In this document: positions 47,318-58,503 of the stretch, one piece after another | Layout: the number at the start of each line of letters is the position of its first letter | How positions within the stretch are numbered: the first letter of the stretch is position 1 | Program-made: the position numbers and the translations under genes | Assembly: GCA_019454045.1 (NCBI GenBank) | Contig: SKCR01025323.1 | Coordinates: 227,931 to 291,930 of the forward strand | DNA from: Zanthoxylum bungeanum | Taxonomy: Eukaryota > Streptophyta > Magnoliopsida > Sapindales > Rutaceae | DNA: 64,000 nt | Reading direction: 5' to 3' | The notes under the pieces: generated by a model | Seen by the model: the letters and a program-made list of their open reading frames with translations, nothing else | Told to the model about the DNA's origin: nothing | The model's database searches: none

Positions 47318-48997
47318 TAGTATTATCGAGACTGGACATCGATAATATGGAATAGGCTAGTATTACACTTATGCGCGTTATGGAAGCTTAACGGTATAGT
47401 TCTCATATATTTAAGTGTTGGATACATATGCAAGTGTGATAGGAGGTTCTGTTAGCCATTGGAACGGGAACAGCTTCGCTCTAGATAGACCACTTGGAGT
47501 CCCATTGGTATTATGACTATGTGTCTATGGGAATCCGAATCAGGGTAGGTGTATGTGGTCTTAACCTGAGACTTACATCGCTAATTCTTACGACAATCAG
47601 TATACTTTGGGTTTGGTCATCCGGAGCTTTAACAGGTTCTGTGTACGCCTCTTCTGGGTATACTGAGAATCGTAGTGTGTTGGGTGTGATGTCAGATGGA
47701 AGTATCACTTCAGTCATATGGAGATGATGATCACGCAAGATACATAACTAGTACTCTTAAATGCTGCTACTATCGGGATAGTATGACTAGGTCATGATTA
47801 TCCGATTACAGAGACTAGTTGCTGATGATCCGATATATGCTTCATACGGGGCAGACATAATTCCAGCCATAGGCCTAGCATGTGACATCCGATACTGGAT
47901 CATATTACGCAATATATTATATACTACTCCTGATACATATTATATATTCCTCGTTGAATATTTCTAGAGAATTGGGTAGGCGCGGTGCTTTGCTAGAAGC
48001 CAACCATGGCTTGTAAATTGTGAGAATGTGGCACGGGGTACGCACGTGTCGGATAGTCCGACAACCGTATTTACTGCCAACATATCCAGGGATCTCTTGG
48101 GTCTCTTCTCAAAGATTCAAAAATGACATTTGACTCGAACATAATTAATCTAGGGTTAATTATGAGAGAGAAAAATTAATCTGTGATTAATTACGGTAAG
48201 AATTTATCTGAGATTAAATTCGTCTAGAAGAGAGAACGCGATTAATTTGGAATTAATCGGTTAAATAAATTTAATAGTTAAATTGGATTTTTCTATTTAA
48301 TTTATTTATTTGGGCTAAAATAATATATCGGATATATTAAATTGAAATTGGATTTCAATACGAAATAAAATTGGATTTTAATTCAAGTGAACGAATTAAT
48401 TTGGAATTAATTCGTAAGCGACTTTCATAATAATTTTGCGAGACATTATTATTTAATTAAATTGGATTTAATTATTTAGCGACGAAAAATTCACTTAATC
48501 GGATTAAACGAACCCGGGCCCAAAGTGTATTGTGTAAGCTAACTTGGATTTGGAATTTAATTGGGTGGGACCCACAACTTACATCAATTGTTTGACAAGT
48601 TGATGTGAGTAGTTGACATCATTTAAAAGGGATCTTTTTGTCAACTCAAAACACAACTTTTGAAACAATTTTTGGAAACTTGAACCAAGTCAACTTTTGA
48701 AGTTACTATTCATTTTCTCTATTTCCTCTCCACTCTTCACCATGGCCGAATTTCTCCCTTATTGTTCTTAAATTTTTGTTGCAAAAATTCATCAAGCTAG
48801 CACTTAAGGATTCATATTAAGGTGATAGGGAAACTCACCCATGAGTTTGGAATTCAATTTATAGCTTGGAGCTTCCATCATCCAAAGAAAGCTTTGAAAT
48901 TTCGAAGCTGATCATTGTAAGTATTTTCCGCAACTTACTTGATTATTCATACACAAATCATTGTTTAGAGATCCTTGGCATGTCTAGGACACTAATA
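47102..48997 (+). mobile_element. 5' LTR of copia family-B element B2
   Basis: It begins TGTTGGACAATTATGACC and ends near 48997, just before a perfect PBS. It is of the same family as the B1 LTRs (for example the TACTGCCAACATATCCAGG region near 48071, and GAACCCGGGCCCAAAGTG near 48511), but clearly diverged. The usual CA end has decayed to ACTAATA. Confidence 0.9.
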
Positions 48998-48998
48998 A

Positions 48999-49011
48999 TG
49001 GTATCAGAGCC
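48999..49011 (+). other. Primer binding site of B2
   Basis: TGGTATCAGAGCC is complementary to the 3' end of plant initiator tRNA-Met, the standard copia primer. It lies right after the LTR end. Confidence 0.92.
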
Positions 49012-51159
49012 ATATCTAAGCATGATTTGAATATAGGGTTTATGGACTTTTTTTGGGGATTTTATGCTTGGAGTATGAAAATTCGAAATTGGTTGTTTGG
49101 TTATGGTTGGATGATGATAACTTGGAGTTATGTACAATTGGATTGTTAAAAATTGATTGGATTAATTTTTCCCCAAATCCATCCCTTGGCCGAATGCATG
49201 TACCCTAGATTAAGTTCATGGTAATTTTTGAAATTTGACAATTGGATGTGTTAAAAGCATGAAATGAATATTGATTGTTGATTTAATTGGATTGAAATCA
49301 AAATTGGGTGTTATTTCATGTAATTGTCGTGAGTATGAAGCATGTTGTTGAATTGATTTTTCTTAAATTTATGTTGGACATGAATTGGAAAAATGAGCAT
49401 GATTAATTGGATTAATTAGTATTTTGGAAACATTAGATTAATTGATTAATTGTATTAATTACACTTTAAATGGATCAATATGTAATTTGGAATAATATAT
49501 TAATTTAATTTGTTGTATTTGGGCTAGTGGTCTTGGTTGGGCCAAGTATGGTTTTGGACAATTGGATTGGATCCAATTGGGCCTAAAACCATTTCCATAA
49601 AGTCCAAATTTGACTTTTGGGCCTTTAAAAATTTAATTGGGCCTAATGGACCTAAATTGATTTTGTGGCATAGGGTGATTCCAAATTGGGCCTTGGCATC
49701 TTGGGTTGGATCCATAATGGCCAAAGCCCATGCCTAAAGAATTAATTGAAAGCCCATTGGACTTTAATTGAATTGGCATTGGATGCTAATTGTGCCTTTG
49801 AGACCCAATTGGATTGGATTTGGAATCCAAGTCTAAAAGACACTATTAAAAGTGTAATTGTTTAATTTGGAATTAAACACGAATTAGTATTGGATACAAT
49901 TTGAATTGGATTTAAAATTATAGTTTGATATAATTCAAGAATACTTACTTTGAGTATTTATTCTTAAACGAGTTGGACTTGCAGAAATCAAATCGTTGTA
50001 TGAACATTGGATGGTCATTAATTGAAGATTAATTAATTGGATTAGATTGATTGACATTATGCTTTGTGTGAATACTTGGATGTATTTGTCTGAATAATAT
50101 ATATAGGATGGATATTAGTTGGGTGGGGGCAATTTTGGAAATTGTTGTAAGTATGGTACTTATTTATTAAATTGGACCTGCGTGTCATTCCTTTCACCTC
50201 CTTATCTCTTTGTATTTCTCTTCTCACCAATTCCCCTCAATGTAAATGAGGTTTCTTTATGTATTATGTAATTGGGTAGAAGAATGTAAAGTGCTAGCGG
50301 GAGAGAGGAAAAAGAGAGTGATTTGTTCTAGGAACAAATTGTATTATATATCCATCCGTATATCATTATTAATTTATCGCTCCTTATTATGCTTTTAGAA
50401 TGCATGTTTAAGGGTGTATGATGAGACCTAATCAAAGATAATAAATTGGTTGCCAATTTATGCGAAAAACCCTCACTTTAATATTAAGTGTTTTCCTTCC
50501 ATTGATTGGTTCTCTCTCAAGATCCAAGATTGACTTTGATTTGTTGGCCAAAGTCAAGATCACTGTCCATCGTGGATGTGTTTGAACCACAAAAGCTTTG
50601 TTATATATCGCATGTCTTGGGCAGTTGTAACTTCTTGGCCAAAGTCAAGGTCACTTCTGTACATTGACGTGGATTACGAAGCTTTCCCACTGTCAATGGG
50701 TCACGCTTAACTGGAATCATTAAGCTTGTTGAGCCAAAGCCAAAGCTTAATTGATTTAGAGGAAAATGTTAGAGATCTTAGAGATCTACCTAGTTAAGTT
50801 TCATACAGCTTTTTGGCCAAAGTCAAGGTTGTGTGTTATTTAACGGGATCCTAGCCCACTAGGAAACTGCATTTCTCGAGTACTCAACAGAGGGTTAGAG
50901 GCTCGCCGAAAAATAGTGGGAGGCTAGTATTAAATTTGAAATTTCGTTTAATACTTGCTAATACATGCTCTCTTATTTTATTTATCATTATTATAAATAT
51001 ATTAGTTGGACTAATATTTTTATATTGCTTTCTTTGAACAGTTAGACTGTACAAGACATTACTCCACTTGTAGTTGGTTATATAGTTGGACTATAATAAC
51101 CATTACATTTTGAGTTTACCCAAAATCGTTGATTGGATAGTTGGACTATTGCAATCAAG
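49012..51159 (+). other. Leader of B2
   Basis: Non-coding leader of about 2.15 kb, colinear with the B1 leader. It includes one copy of the unit that is triplicated in B1 (near 49130-49200), the TTGGCCAAAGTCAAG array (50547-50825), the conserved hairpin block (50845-50950), and GTTGGACTAT words (51000-51150). No gene is seen. Confidence 0.7.
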
Positions 51160-51960
51160 ATGGCTGGAAAGATTAGCGTTAGGGACATAATCATGGGCAA
51201 TAATGTCTTTAACGGCTCCAATTTTCCAGATTGGGAGAGAATCTCAGGATAGTCTTGGGAGTCGAGAAGTTACTCTATGTCATAGAGAAACCTCTCGGGC
51301 ATGTGCCCGAAGTTGAGCAAATAAAGGAGCATGAGCTTTGGAAGACTCATCGTGATGATAACTTTAGTGCTCAATCCGTCATGCTTGCCGCAATGACTCC
51401 TAAATTTCGTTGTCAGAATAACGGATTGGATCCTTATAGTATAATGTTGCAATTAAAGGACCTTCACATATCTAATCTTAGATCTCAGAAGTACGAATTG
51501 CAAAAAAAACTCTTTCGCTCACGTATGTTAGAGGGTACATCTATCGAGCACTATGTGTCGTGGATGATTGCTGACATCGAACAGTTAGGTCAACTGGGCA
51601 TAACCTTCGAGGCCGAGACTTCCATAGATTTGATCTTACAGTCTCTGCCCGACTGCTGAGGTGGGTTCAACTATAACATGATGAACCAAGAGAAAACTCT
51701 TGGAGAGTTAATGGCGATACTGAAAAAAAGCATAGCCAGAGCTTTTGAAGGGCAAGAAGTGCAAGGCACACCTTACTTCGACATCCCAGAAGGCCAAGGC
51801 TTGGCCAAAGGCTTATAGGGGTTTGTAGAAAAGGAAGAAAAAGGGCAAGGCCAAATCATCAAAGTCTTCTGGGAAGACTAAAGACATATCCCAAGACGTC
51901 TGCCTCTATTGTGGCAAACGGGGTCACTGGAAGTGTGACTGCCGTGAGTACAAGACGGAG
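51160..51960 (+). pseudogene. Copia gag of B2
   Basis: Gag starts at ATG 51160 with MAGKISVRDIIMGNNVFNGS and FPDWE. A one-base loss near 51235-51245 shifts the frame, which then continues as LRIVLGVEKLLYVIEKPLGH, KYELQKKLFRSRMLEGTSIE, DIEQLGQLGITFEAETSIDL and ILQSLPDC. A stop at 51657-51659 replaces the Trp seen in B3 (LPDTW). The basic tail is frameshifted. The zinc knuckle near 51900-51945 reads CLYCGKRGHWKCDC, with CX2CX4HX4C intact. Gag would form the virus-like particle and bind RNA, but this copy is dead. Confidence 0.9.
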
Positions 51961-53068
51961 TTGAAGGAAGTGAAGACGGGTAAGGCTCCGGCTTCAAGTA
52001 TGTTTGTTATAAACATGTCCACTACTGGTTTTAAAAATTGGATTTTTGATTTTGGATGTGGTACTCACATATGTATTGATGTGCATGATCTGCTGATTAG
52101 TAAAAGACTAGCTTCAGATGAGATCGACCTACGAGTCGAAAATGGGACAAGAGTTGCTGTTTTGGCTGTTGGGACCTATGTTTTGTATCTGCTATTGGGG
52201 CATGTGATTACATTAGGTGACTGTTATTTTGTACCTAGTTTGACTAGAAACATCATCTCTGTATCTTGTTTAACTCGATGCGGGTATACCTTTGTATTCC
52301 GGAACACTGGGTGTTTTGTATATAAAGATGATATTTTGATATGTACAGAAGATGTTAATAATGGTCTTTATATTTTGAATATAAATGAATCTCAAACATA
52401 TAACATGACAAATAAAAGGCTCAAATTGAGTAACACGGATGAAACTTATTTGTGGCATTGTCGTTTGGGACACATTTACAAGAATCGTATATCCACACTT
52501 TCGAAGAGTGGATACTTGGACAGATTTGATCCTAATTCATATGATGTCTGCGAATCTTGTTTATTAGGCAAAATGCCTAAAACACCTTTTAGTGGTAAAA
52601 ATGTAAGTGCCACCGAGCTGCTAGCCCTCATTCAATATGACGTATGCAGGCCCATGTCTAGCCAGGCTAGAGGTGGGTATGAATACTTCTTAACATTTAC
52701 GGATGATGCATCGCGTTATGGTTATGTGTATCTTATGAGACACAAGTCGGAAACTTTTGAGAAATTCAAAGAGTTTCGACACGAAGTAGAAAAACAGACC
52801 GGCAAAAGTATTGAAACATTACGGTCGGACCGTGGTGGAGAATACTTGAGTAGTGAGTTTCTCGATTACATGAAAAAATATGGTATTCTTTCACAGTGGA
52901 CTCCTCCCGGAACACCTCAATCGAACGGTGTGTCCGAACAGAGAAACCAAACTTTGTTGGACATAGTAAGGTCTATGATGAGTCGTACTGAGCTACCAAT
53001 TTCCTTCTGGGGATACGCATTGAACAATGCAATACTTATTTTGAATAAGGTTCCGTCAAAGTCTATTG
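51961..53068 (+). pseudogene. Copia protease and integrase of B2, cut by B3
   Basis: An open frame of about 370 codons. It begins after the zinc knuckle (KEVKTGKAPASSMFVINMST). Protease: KNWIFDFGCGTHICIDVHDL, where the catalytic DSG is DFG, so it is probably inactive. The pre-integrase zinc region is YLWHCRLGHIYKNRISTLSK to CESCLLGKM. Integrase core: YDVCRPMSSQARGGYEYFLT (the usual SDVCGP is YDVCRP, so the first catalytic Asp is kept), FTDDASRYGYVYLM, LRSDRGGEYLSSEFLDYMKK with the second Asp, and TPPGTPQSNGVSEQRNQTLL with the third residue Glu. The frame ends at VPSKSI where B3 is inserted, and the integrase tail resumes at 63725. Confidence 0.92.
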
Positions 53069-53855
53069 TGTTGGTCTCTAAGACTTAATCCAAAATCATA
53101 TAAGCAATGAAATAAAGTGAATACAAAGATTAAAGTATGGCGAAATCATACTTACAATGAACGGATTAGGATGCGTCAAATTAAAAATTTTTCTCCAAGT
53201 ATTCGGCCAAGCTTCACTTTGGGAAGAAGATCCAAGCTCCAAGCTTTATGCTTTGATTCCAAGCTTTTGGGATGGTTTCCCTATCACCTTGGATGATTCC
53301 TTGATGTGCTAGCAACTTAGAAATTTTGCAACAAAACTTCTTAATCTTCCTTGCAATTCTCGGCAATGAGAGGCAAAGAGAGGAGAATGTTTTCTTTTGG
53401 TTGAAACCGTGAGAGAGAGTGAAAATGAGTGAATGAATTTGATTTCCAAAAACAAATGAAAGATATACCAAATGTTTGGTAAAAGTCTTTCAATCATTAC
53501 ATACAAAATGTGTTTTACAAGTCACCATAATTCTTTAACCAAAACCCATCACCAAAAAGCTAATTAAAGTGACAAGTGATGTGACATATGGGCCCCACTT
53601 GATTCAAAATTCGAGTGGGCCCGCGACACATCCCTGGCTCGGGTTCGCTAATTCCGAATTAACGGAATTACAAGATATGATACTGTCTCATATCTTATAA
53701 TCTGGAACTAATCATAGGGACTTTTGTCATTTATATATTTAAGTAATCAAATTACAAAATGATAAAATGCAATTTCCATTGCTACATAATTAATTTGTAC
53801 AAAAACCACAATGTCTTTTACAAATAGTGACGCTATGGGTCATAATCGTCTAACA
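53069..53855 (-). repeat. 3' LTR of B3 with large internal deletion
   Basis: It matches both ends of the 5' LTR (61817-62410 and about 63545-63719) but lacks about 1.1 kb between them. The joint lies near 53665-53685 (ATTAACGGAATTACAAGATA) and has a few bases of filler. Apart from the deletion it differs from the 5' LTR at only a few percent of sites by eye. Confidence 0.9.
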
Positions 53856-53866
53856 ATCTCCCATTT
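53856..53866 (-). other. Polypurine tract of B3
   Basis: The minus strand reads AAATGGGAGATTG just before the LTR start TGTTAGACGATTATG. Confidence 0.8.
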
Positions 53867-53875
53867 GGCCTATAA

Positions 53876-55378
53876 CTAGTCACTCAAGTATCTAATACCT
53901 GAACTATGTACATGTCGCTCAAACGTTTGCTGAGGAATAGCTTTCGTCAGCGGATCTACAATGTTGTCATCTGATGCGACCTTCTCAATCTTCACATCCC
54001 CACGAAGTATGATCTCACGAATCTGATGGAAACATCGAAGAACATGCTTGGATCGTTGATGAGACCGTGGTTCCTTAGCCTGCACTATAGCCCCGTTATT
54101 GTCACAATACAATGGAACAGGCTTAGCTCCTAACAAAACTACTCCTAATCCAATTAGGAATTTACGGATCCAAACTGCGTCTTTTGCTGCTTCAGCTGCA
54201 GAAATGTACTCCACTTCTGTTGTTGAATCGGCAACAGTCTCTTGCTTGGAAGATTTCCAGCTTACTGCTCCGTTATTCAAACAAAATATGTACACGGATT
54301 GCGACTTACAGTCGTCTTTATCAGTTTGGAAACTTGCATCGGTATACCCTGTTACCTCAAGTTCTCCATCTCCATAGATTAAGAAAGCATCCTTAGTTCG
54401 TCTAAGATACTTAAGGATATTCTTAACTGCCATCCAGTGACCATCACCTGGATCGGCCTGATAGCGACTACACATGCTCAAAGCATATGAGACATCAGGT
54501 CGCATACATATCATGGCATACATGATCGATCTGACTGTCGAGGCGAACGGTATCCGACTCATGTTGTCTCTCTCATCTTGAGTTTTAGGACACATGTCCT
54601 TAGATAGAGTGACGCCATGTGACACTGGCAACAGTCCCATCTTAGACTGATCCATGTTGAATCTCTTCAACACTTTGTCAATGTACGTGCTCTGGGAGAG
54701 TCCAAGCAGCTTTCTAGATCTATCCCGGTAGATCTTTATTCCTAGAATAAAGGCTGCTTCTCCCAGATCCTTCATGGAGAATTTTAATGAAAGCCAAGCT
54801 TTCACCGATGTTAACATGGTAATATCATTTCCAATAAGCAATACATCATCAACGTAAAGGACAATGAATGTCAGTGTGCTCCCAATAACCTTCTTATATA
54901 CACAAGGATCATCCTCGTTTTGAACGAAATCATATTCTTTTATGATCTCATCAAAACGTTGGTTCCAAGAACGCGATGCTTGCTTCAATCCATAAATTGA
55001 TCGATTTAACTTACAAACCTTGTTTGCAAGTCTTGGTACGAAAAAACCGTCAAGTTGTTGCATATAAACATCCTCTAAAAGGTTTCAGTTAAGGAAAGCG
55101 GTTTTGACGTCCATCTGCCATATCTTGTAATCGAAATATGCAGTAATAGCAAGCATTATCCAAATGGATTTAATCATGGCAACTGGTGAAAAATTTTCGT
55201 CGTAATCGACACCATGTCGTTGATGATACCCTTTCGCTACAAGCCTAGCTTTGTACGTTTGTATGTTGCCATCCATGTCGGTCTTCCTTTTGAAGACCCA
55301 TTTGCAACCAATAGGCTTTACGCCTTCTGGTGCATCAACCAGTGTCCAAACTTGGTTGGTGTACATGGAATCCATTTA
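53876..55378 (-). pseudogene. Reverse transcriptase and RNase H of B3
   Basis: RT and RNase H that copy the element RNA into DNA and degrade the template. The upstream frame (55375-55085) reads MDSMYTNQVWTLVDAPEGVK, CKWVFKRKTDMDGNIQTYKA, RLVAKGYHQRHGVDY, then WQMDVKTAFLN. A TGA at 55085-55087 replaces an expected Gly codon. The same frame goes on for about 400 codons to 53876: GFFVPRLANKVCKLNRSIYG, LKQASRSWNQRFDE, LYVDDVLLIGND (the catalytic YVDD), LGEAAFILGIKIYRDR, HWMAVKNILKYLRRTKDAFL, then the RNase H residues GYTDASFQTD, EVEYISAAEAAKDAVW, LYCDNNGAIVQAKEP and RSKHVLRCFHQIREI. It ends naturally with VDPLTKAI and RYLSD. It has one nonsense codon and no frameshift in this part. Confidence 0.95.
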
Positions 55379-56660
55379 GGAATTCATGGCATCTTGCCAT
55401 AAACCGGAGTCGATACCTTGTATCGCTTCCTCATACGTAGCCGGCTCGTCTTCCTCAATAAGATTAATATTCACATGAGGTGAGATCAGAAACCCATACC
55501 TCTCAGGTTGTTTTCTGACTCCCTCTGACGTACGCGGTCATTGTGTATTCGAAGATTGTGGTGCAGTCTCATCCCAGATGGACTGTTCATGTTCCGTTAA
55601 GGATTCTACGCCAGGAACAATATCACTCCGATTTTCATCGAGTTCTACTTTCCTCCCACTTATCACTGCATTAAGGAATTCCTTCTCAAGGAAAACCGCT
55701 TTAGAGCAACAAATACTTTGTTCTCTTGTGGGTGATAGATATAATATCCTTTGGTTTCCCTAGGATGTCCTACAAATAGGCATTTATCCGATTTGGGTTC
55801 AAGTTTGGTACCTTCCAAACGTTTGATGTATGCCCAGCAACCCCTAATCTTCAGGAATGAGAAACCCGGTTTCATTCCTGTCCATATTTCATACGGAGTC
55901 TGTTGAACAGACTTTGACGGAAGCTTATTCAAAATAAGTATTGCATTGTTCAATGCATATCCCCATAAGGAAATAGGTAGCTCTGTGCGACTCATTATAG
56001 ACCTTACCATGTCTAACAAAGTTCGGTTTCTCCATTCAGACACACCATTTAATTGCGGTGTTCCTGAAGGAGTCTACTGTGAAAGAATACCATATTCTTT
56101 CAAGTAATCAAGAAACTCATTGCTCAAGTATTCGCCACCACGGTCCGACTGTAATGTCTTAATACTTTTGCCAGTATGTTTTTCTACTTCGTGTCGAAAT
56201 TCTTTGAATTTCTCAAAAGTTTCCGACTTGTGCCTCATAAGATACACATAACCATAACGCGATGCATCATCCGTAAAGGTTACGAAGTATTCATATCCAC
56301 CTCTAGCCTGGCTAGACATGGGCCCACAAACGTCACTATGAACAAGGGCTAACAGTTCGGTGGCACGTGCACCTTTACCGCTAAAATATGATTTAGGCAT
56401 CTTGCCTAATAAACAAGATTCGCAGACGTCATATGAATTTGGATCAAATCCGTCCAAGTACCCACTCTTCGAAAGTGTGGATATACGTGTCTTGTTTATG
56501 TGTCCCAGACGACAATGCCACATGTAAGTTTCATCTTTGTTACTTACTTTAAGCCTTTTGTTTGTTACATTATATGTTTGAGATTGATTCATATTCAAAA
56601 TATATAGACCATTATTTACATCAGCAGTGCAAATTTCCATATCATTTTATACATAAAACA
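55379..56660 (-). pseudogene. Integrase of B3
   Basis: Integrase inserts the cDNA into the genome. The frame 56640-56074 holds the pre-integrase zinc region (YMWHCRLGHINKTRISTLSK to CESCLLGKM) and the core (LVHSDVCGPMSSQARGGYEY, FTDDASRYGYVYLM, LQSDRGGEYLSNEFLDYLKE). A TAG at 56074-56076 stands in place of a Trp codon (B2 has SQWTPPG). The same frame resumes at 56043-55663 with RNRTLLDMVRSIMSRTELPI, LPSKSVQQTPYEIWTGMKPG, GCWAYIKRLEGTKLEPKSDK and CLFVGHPRETKGYYIYHPQE. Its tail is frameshifted near 55700, and the linker to RT (55660-55380) is broken. Confidence 0.93.
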
Positions 56661-56718
56661 CCCAGTGTTCCGAAATATAAAAGTATACCCACATTGGGCT
56701 AGCATAGATACATAAATA
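56661..56718 (-). pseudogene. Protease end of B3, downstream of C2
   Basis: A short stretch matching B2 52250-52310 (GATGCGGGTATACCTTTGTA in B2) in decayed form. It is separated from the rest of the protease by the inserted C2 LTR. Confidence 0.7.
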
Positions 56719-57336
56719 ATATTTGATGAGCGGAAAATATATCAATATTTACCGCCCCTTTAACTTAATATTTTGTTTAGTTTCTCGGGTTTGATGAACG
56801 TTTTGATGTGTTTTAGTTTATTTGCAGATAAAATAATATCGGATCTCAATGAAATCATTTAGCACGAAATATGGGTCAAATAAGGGAAATTATTGGACTT
56901 GATATTTTAATTTTGGAGATTGGAAACTTGAAAGGGCGTTTTTGACGAAGTGCAGTTTTGGAAATTCCAATTTTGCGCATCTGTCGTATTTTGGGTATAA
57001 CGTTTTACTCCGATATCGGATTGAGCTGATTCAAGTTCCAGATTAAAGAAGACTCAAAGATCTACAGCTTTGAAAGACAAAATAATTTTTAATTATGACG
57101 ATTTCATGCCCGAAATTGATGAACCATCCAGAAGTGTGTTGTGTGTAATTATTAAAGTCACTTTCAATCATTTTCAAAGCAAAAAATAAATTAATAAATA
57201 AATAATAAAAATTATCAAATCATCACCAAACATGATAAGAGATTAGTGGAGCAATTAATAATGAATTTGGTGGAGTAATTAGTGGAGCAATTAATAATTG
57301 ATTTGGTGGACGATTTGATGGAGGTAAAATTTTGCC

Positions 57337-57344
57337 TATAAATA
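57337..57344 (+). promoter_or_regulatory. TATA box of C2 LTR
   Basis: TATAAATA in the context TTTTGCCTATAAATACCAAG, at the place matching 22220-22227 of C1. Confidence 0.6.
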
Positions 57345-57534
57345 CCAAGTCATTTCATTTGTAAAATTCATACTTTCTTCTAAGGAATTCCTTAAGAATA
57401 CTAAGAAGATTGTATCTTGTTTGTTTATTTACAGCTTTCAATAATTAATTTCCGCTTTCGCACTTTCTTTTCTTTACTTTTAAGTTTTTAGTTTCAGCAA
57501 TTTACTTTTACGCACAATACTTTTCTTTCTTTAA

Positions 57535-57730
57535 TTTTCAGTTTTTACTTTTCAGTAATTTACTTTCAGCAATTTACTTTTCAGCAATTTACTTTTCAGC
57601 AATTTACTTTCAGTAATTTACTTTCAGTAATTTACTTTCAGCATTTAATTTTCAGTATTTAATTTCAGCATTTACTTTCAGCATTTACTTTTCAGTATTT
57701 AATTTTCAGTATTTTACTTTATGTCTTTTA
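57535..57730 (+). repeat. TTTACTTTTCAGCAA minisatellite in C2
   Basis: About a dozen short units of 12-17 bp, such as TTTACTTTCAGCAA and TTTACTTTCAGTAA, in head-to-tail order. C1 has only a few such words (22380-22420 and 22740-22790). Confidence 0.85.
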
Positions 57731-58503
57731 TTTTATTTAAGTTTTTTTTACTACCCGTAAATATGTGTCGTAACTAAGCCAGTTATCTGGGGTTGTGATG
57801 AAATCCAATATCACCGGTTTATAAGGGGTTAGATTATAGCTTGGGTAATATAAAGATTTATTTATTGAGTCTTAATCTTAATGCTTTTTCATTAACTGGT
57901 CATTAATAAAATTGAACTGGGAAACTTAAAATGAACTAGACATAGGGATTTTAAGTTTAAGACCTTAGACTCAATAGTCCACGATCTTCCTTGAGGATAG
58001 ATAACCTTTTAATAGATTTCCTTACAGGATAGACATATACCTGTCGGGCGGGGGTAGCCATAATGGGAACTTAAACTTAATTAATCCAGATAATTTGGTT
58101 GACATAGACATATGGTTCAATTGGGTTAAACTGGGTATTTGTGTCTGACCATCGACAGAGGCTTACACATAATTTAGTGTTCCAGGTTAATAAATCAATA
58201 TATTACCCAACTTTAAGATAACCACTTCATCTTTAAAATGATATTGGAAGAAATCACAACCCTAGATAGTTTTTAATATTGAATTTTATTAAAACCTACT
58301 TTCGAAAAATTTTATTTACTTGTTTTTAAATTTAGAATCGTCACCATTTCAAATCAATCAAACAACCTGTTAGATACTAGTAATCATTTGACCTCATAAA
58401 ATTAATAGATTAGATATTAAGTCCTCGTGGGATCAATATTTTTATACTACTTGAACGATACGTGCGCTTGCGTTATACGTGTGTGTAAGCACCGGTCAAT
58501 ATT

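Larger units (their letters stand above)
56724..58498 (+). mobile_element. Solo LTR of family C (C2)
   Basis: It starts TGATGAGCGG and ends AAGCACCGGTCA. It is flanked by a perfect 5-bp duplication ATATT (56719-56723 and 58499-58503). It is 1,775 bp, related to C1 (21392-23553), and on the same window strand. There is no interior or protein. It has a TATAAATA at 57337-57344 and a minisatellite at 57535-57730. It interrupts the protease gene of B3. Confidence 0.9.

Noticed and set aside
49524..49737. Open frames on both strands in the B2 leader
   Set aside because: They arise from repeated TTGGGCC/GGCCCAA words in the untranslated leader and are not kept in B1 or B3.
53214..53471. An 85-codon minus-strand frame repeated at 61963-62220
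   Set aside because: The two copies are the same part of the two B3 LTRs. Conservation reflects LTR identity, not coding function.
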